Assembly (NCBI GenBank): GCA_963693305.1
Contig: OY855903.1
Coordinates: 19,397,755 to 19,461,754, forward strand
Reading direction: 5' to 3'
From: Meandrina meandrites
Taxonomy: Eukaryota > Cnidaria > Anthozoa > Scleractinia > Meandrinidae
DNA: 64,000 nucleotides
Under the pieces are notes generated by a model. That model did not search any database, had not been told where the DNA came from, and was given only the letters and a program-made list of their open reading frames with translations. Below are positions 61,831 through 64,000 of this stretch, piece by piece (within the stretch, counting starts at the first letter, position 1; each line of letters begins with the position of its first letter). Position numbers and translations under genes: made by a program.

Positions 61831-62712
61831 CTAATTTACAGAGCTACCATCGAAATCTATCAGCACGTATCCGTCAGCAGTGCTCGATTCATTAATTGGT
61901 ATCAACGAGCCCGTGTAATAGGATCCACCCCCTCCTCCCTTCGCCCCAAATGATGAGGCATACACACCACCCCCAGAATATCCACCTCCACCCCCTGGGA
62001 AGTAGTTATATGCTGCCCCACCCCCACCAAATCCTCCAGTTCCATTTCCTGTGCCTCCCACACCACCATTTAAATAGGACATCCCGGCTTGGTTGCATGT
62101 GCGAGGATAGGTACATGTAATTTTGTAACTGCATTTTCCATTTCCTTTAAAACCACCCCCTCCTCCTGCGTCATTCTTCTCGTTGGCGCAAACTGACCCA
62201 CCCAGACCGTTTGCGCCACCATGCACGCTCCCATTTCTGCTTGCTTGGCCATTGTCCCCATTCATTGCCGTAAGATGACCGCCTCCCCCGCCCCCACCCC
62301 CAGCTACTGCCAGAAGCGTATTATCGCTGAAAACTACAAACGTGCCCCCACCCCCTCCCGCTCCGGAAGTTCCTTTGAGGCCTTGCTGGCCAATAAGAAG
62401 GTGGATTTTAGTTCCCTCGGTAAGTCGCACCAGCCCACTTATGATTGCACCGTGGCCCCCTTGGGAAAAAATTGCCGAGTCTCCGCCTGCTGCCCCTGCT
62501 ACAGTTAAAGTGTACAAGGCGGTGAATGGCACTGTCCAGATTTGTATTCCTTGGTGGAGTGTCACTGTCCCATGTAGGGAGGTGTTGGCGTAGCCAGAGG
62601 TTGATATCGGTCCAGTATTGCCCTGCATTCCAAGAGTGGTGAAACGGAACGATAACGCTAAAAGAAAGAAAAGAATTAACACATCCACAGTTAAGTAGTC
62701 TTGATAATTCAT
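61831..62712 (-). CDS. Secreted glycine-rich protein, ALK/LTK-like glycine-rich domain (293 aa)
   Basis: A single-exon frame with a hydrophobic start (VDVLILFFLLALSFRF, about 9-24) that reads as a signal peptide. Mature sequence opens with beta-type segments (HGTVTLHQGIQIWTVPF, YTLTVAGAAGGDSA) followed by dense Gly runs (SGAGGGGGTFVVF, AVAGGGGGGGGHL, GGVGGTGNGTGGFGGGG, FPGGGGGYSGGG, KGGGGGSYY). It closes with DGYVLIDFDG. This alternation of Gly blocks with a GxxV.I end is the pattern of the glycine-rich domain found extracellularly in ALK/LTK-type receptors, including the cysteine-bearing insert (VCANEKND...CSYKITCTYPRTC). There is no transmembrane segment or kinase after it, so it is predicted to be secreted, perhaps matrix or mucus protein. 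The start is chosen because it gives the signal peptide. Confidence 0.85.
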   Translation of the reverse strand: MNYQDYLTVDVLILFFLLALSFRFTTLGMQGNTGPISTSGYANTSLHGTVTLHQGIQIWTVPFTALYTLTVAGAAGGDSAIFSQGGHGAIISGLVRLTEGTKIHLLIGQQGLKGTSGAGGGGGTFVVFSDNTLLAVAGGGGGGGGHLTAMNGDNGQASRNGSVHGGANGLGGSVCANEKNDAGGGGGFKGNGKCSYKITCTYPRTCNQAGMSYLNGGVGGTGNGTGGFGGGGAAYNYFPGGGGGYSGGGVYASSFGAKGGGGGSYYTGSLIPINESSTADGYVLIDFDGSSVN

Positions 62713-63454
62713 TATGAAAAGTTACAGTTGTTTTGTTGATTTTTCACTTCACCCTTTTTAATCGTGTCACAACTCAGCTTTTTACGATCGACTGTTTTTG
62801 CGTATGCAAAACAGGAGTATAGTATGTGGACGAAAATTGGTAGGCGTTCAGTCGTAAACATTCGTTTGTAATTCCGCTGACCATTACGTTATTCATGCAA
62901 TATATCAAACAGAGTTTAATTTTCATGAGCTTATACAACGCTAACGCTAAACACGGAAGAAGATTGCGGAGTATCAATTAGTAAAATTTGCTCATTTTCC
63001 TTCAAATAATGATTTCTAATTATTTTTCTACAATAATAGCGCGCGCGGACTGAATTTTCATTTGAAACTTTCAGTTGTGAACTCACGCTCATCAGTTTAT
63101 TCAGTAATTTTAACGTTTTAAACTCGTACAACTTTAATTTTCTCCTTTTAGTCTTCGCGGGAATTGAATTATCCAATAATGTTTCTAAACTTCCTCTGAA
63201 ACTTCGGAGAAACGAGAAAATGTCGCCATTCTGTAGACGACCTTCAGCTACTACACACTGATTAACAATTAGATTATGAGCTCGCTATTTCTAGTAGAAC
63301 TGTACTAATACAAGTTAGAATTCGCTCGCATCCCCGCGTACGTGGCATAAGAAGCATCATCCTTATCTTGCCATGTTTTGCAACGCGCCTCGCTGGCAAT
63401 CTACTATCTCATATCCAACGCGCGCTCGTGGAATAATTGTTAATTATATCATAG
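62713..63454. other. Upstream region of the glycine-rich gene
   Basis: Should contain its promoter. A minus-strand frame at 62931-63176 (basic, Lys/Leu-rich) has no recognised motif and is not called. Confidence 0.35.
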
Positions 63455-63598
63455 CGTAGCCAGCGTTCACGTGCGAGCAAAGTGCAGTGTGTCGCGTGCG
63501 AGCGAAAATTCTTGTCGCGCGCCAGAATATTGGTAATCTTCACTCGCGCGTGACACATAGCACGTCGCTCGCATGGAAACGTTTGCTACGCAGGCTAG
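63455..63598. mobile_element. Short Mutator-like MITE with a 9-11 bp target duplication
   Basis: About 144 bp flanked by TTATATCATAG (63444-63454, 63599-63609). Ends GCGTAGCCAGCGTT and AACGTTTGCTACGCAGGCTAG are imperfect inverted copies, and the interior is rich in GCGAGC and CGCGC. No coding capacity. Confidence 0.65.
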
Positions 63599-63609
63599 TT
63601 ATATCATAG

Positions 63610-64000
63610 TTTTACACCATAGCTTTTATATTATTTCTTAGTTTAAATATTGCATAGAAGAGCCAATATTGTTTTTGAATGCAAATAACCATTATTATAT
63701 TTTTCTCTGTTTGTGAGCGGGCGGTGTTTTACATATCCTGCGATTCTATTGTTTCCGGGAGCGGGCGGTATTCTCCCATCGCGGCCCGCTCACAGCGGGC
63801 GGTATTTTCAATACGCGGCGAGACGAGCGAACCCATGAAAGTTTTGCTCTCCAAAATTAATGAAATTGTCACCAACCGTTGTAAATGTGAAACGAAACAA
63901 TAGCAGTGGAATTAAAGGGCGAGTATTCATTCTCTTTATTGACAAAATCAAGTTATAGCGAGTCATGGCAGTAGTTTGTCGATCGTTGTTTCTTCATTAT
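63610..64000. other. Right-edge sequence without recognised gene
   Basis: Contains three near-repeats of GAGCGGGCGGT (about 63715-63726, 63760-63770, 63795-63804), a small GC-rich tandem array. A plus frame at 63679-63903 follows it and is probably accidental. Confidence 0.35.

Noticed and set aside
62221..62593. Pro-rich plus-strand frames
   Set aside because: Antisense of the glycine-rich gene (GGN/CCN complementarity).

Overview
The window looks like nuclear DNA of an anthozoan cnidarian, most likely a stony coral or sea anemone. That is an inference from several features: AT-rich sequence, spliceosomal genes with short exons and GT-AG introns, tRNA-derived SINEs, very many small DNA transposons with clear target-site duplications, and a secreted protein with an ALK-like glycine-rich domain. 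Nothing looks bacterial. There are no operons, CRISPR arrays or rRNA genes.

Layout. 1-1812 (minus): the 5' part of a two-exon P-loop NTPase gene that runs off the left edge. 2350-6160: a very large inverted satellite block holding a pure (ACT)n tract and a pure (AGT)n tract of about 900 copies. 6519-7016: a CTTT tract, followed by a broken reading frame. 9713-11434 (plus): the last three exons of a short-chain dehydrogenase; its Rossmann half was not found. 11978-25440: a 5.7 kb segment present twice in tandem. Each copy carries the same small secreted-protein gene (16182-16652 and 22467-22937), and transposon insertions or deletions distinguish the copies. 25441-27880: older, diverged tandem repeats. 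27881-33226: gene-poor, with a SINE and a 1.2 kb Mutator-like element.

33227-41249 (minus): a complete 11-exon gene for a 404-residue coiled-coil protein of unknown function. It is head-to-head with 41795-58816 (plus), a complete 12-exon F-box/WD40 gene of 480 residues, presumably an SCF ubiquitin-ligase substrate receptor. Intron 10 of the F-box/WD40 gene holds the most striking object in the window: an 8.3 kb DNA transposon (49095-57391) flanked by TTAA. It has inverted repeats of about 1 kb and one intact antisense 984-residue ORF. That protein combines a Cys/His cluster, an RNase-H-like catalytic core, a C2H2 finger and a C-terminal SAP motif. Its right end sits only 18 bp from the host 3' splice site. 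61831-62712 (minus): a secreted glycine-rich protein.

The host genes are unrelated and show no shared pathway. The window's main themes are transposon load (TTAA, 9-bp-TSD Mutator-like, TA-TSD pogo-like, Harbinger-like, possible hAT-like, SINEs), extreme simple-sequence expansion and recent segmental duplication. Homology statements come from motif recognition by eye; no database search was possible.
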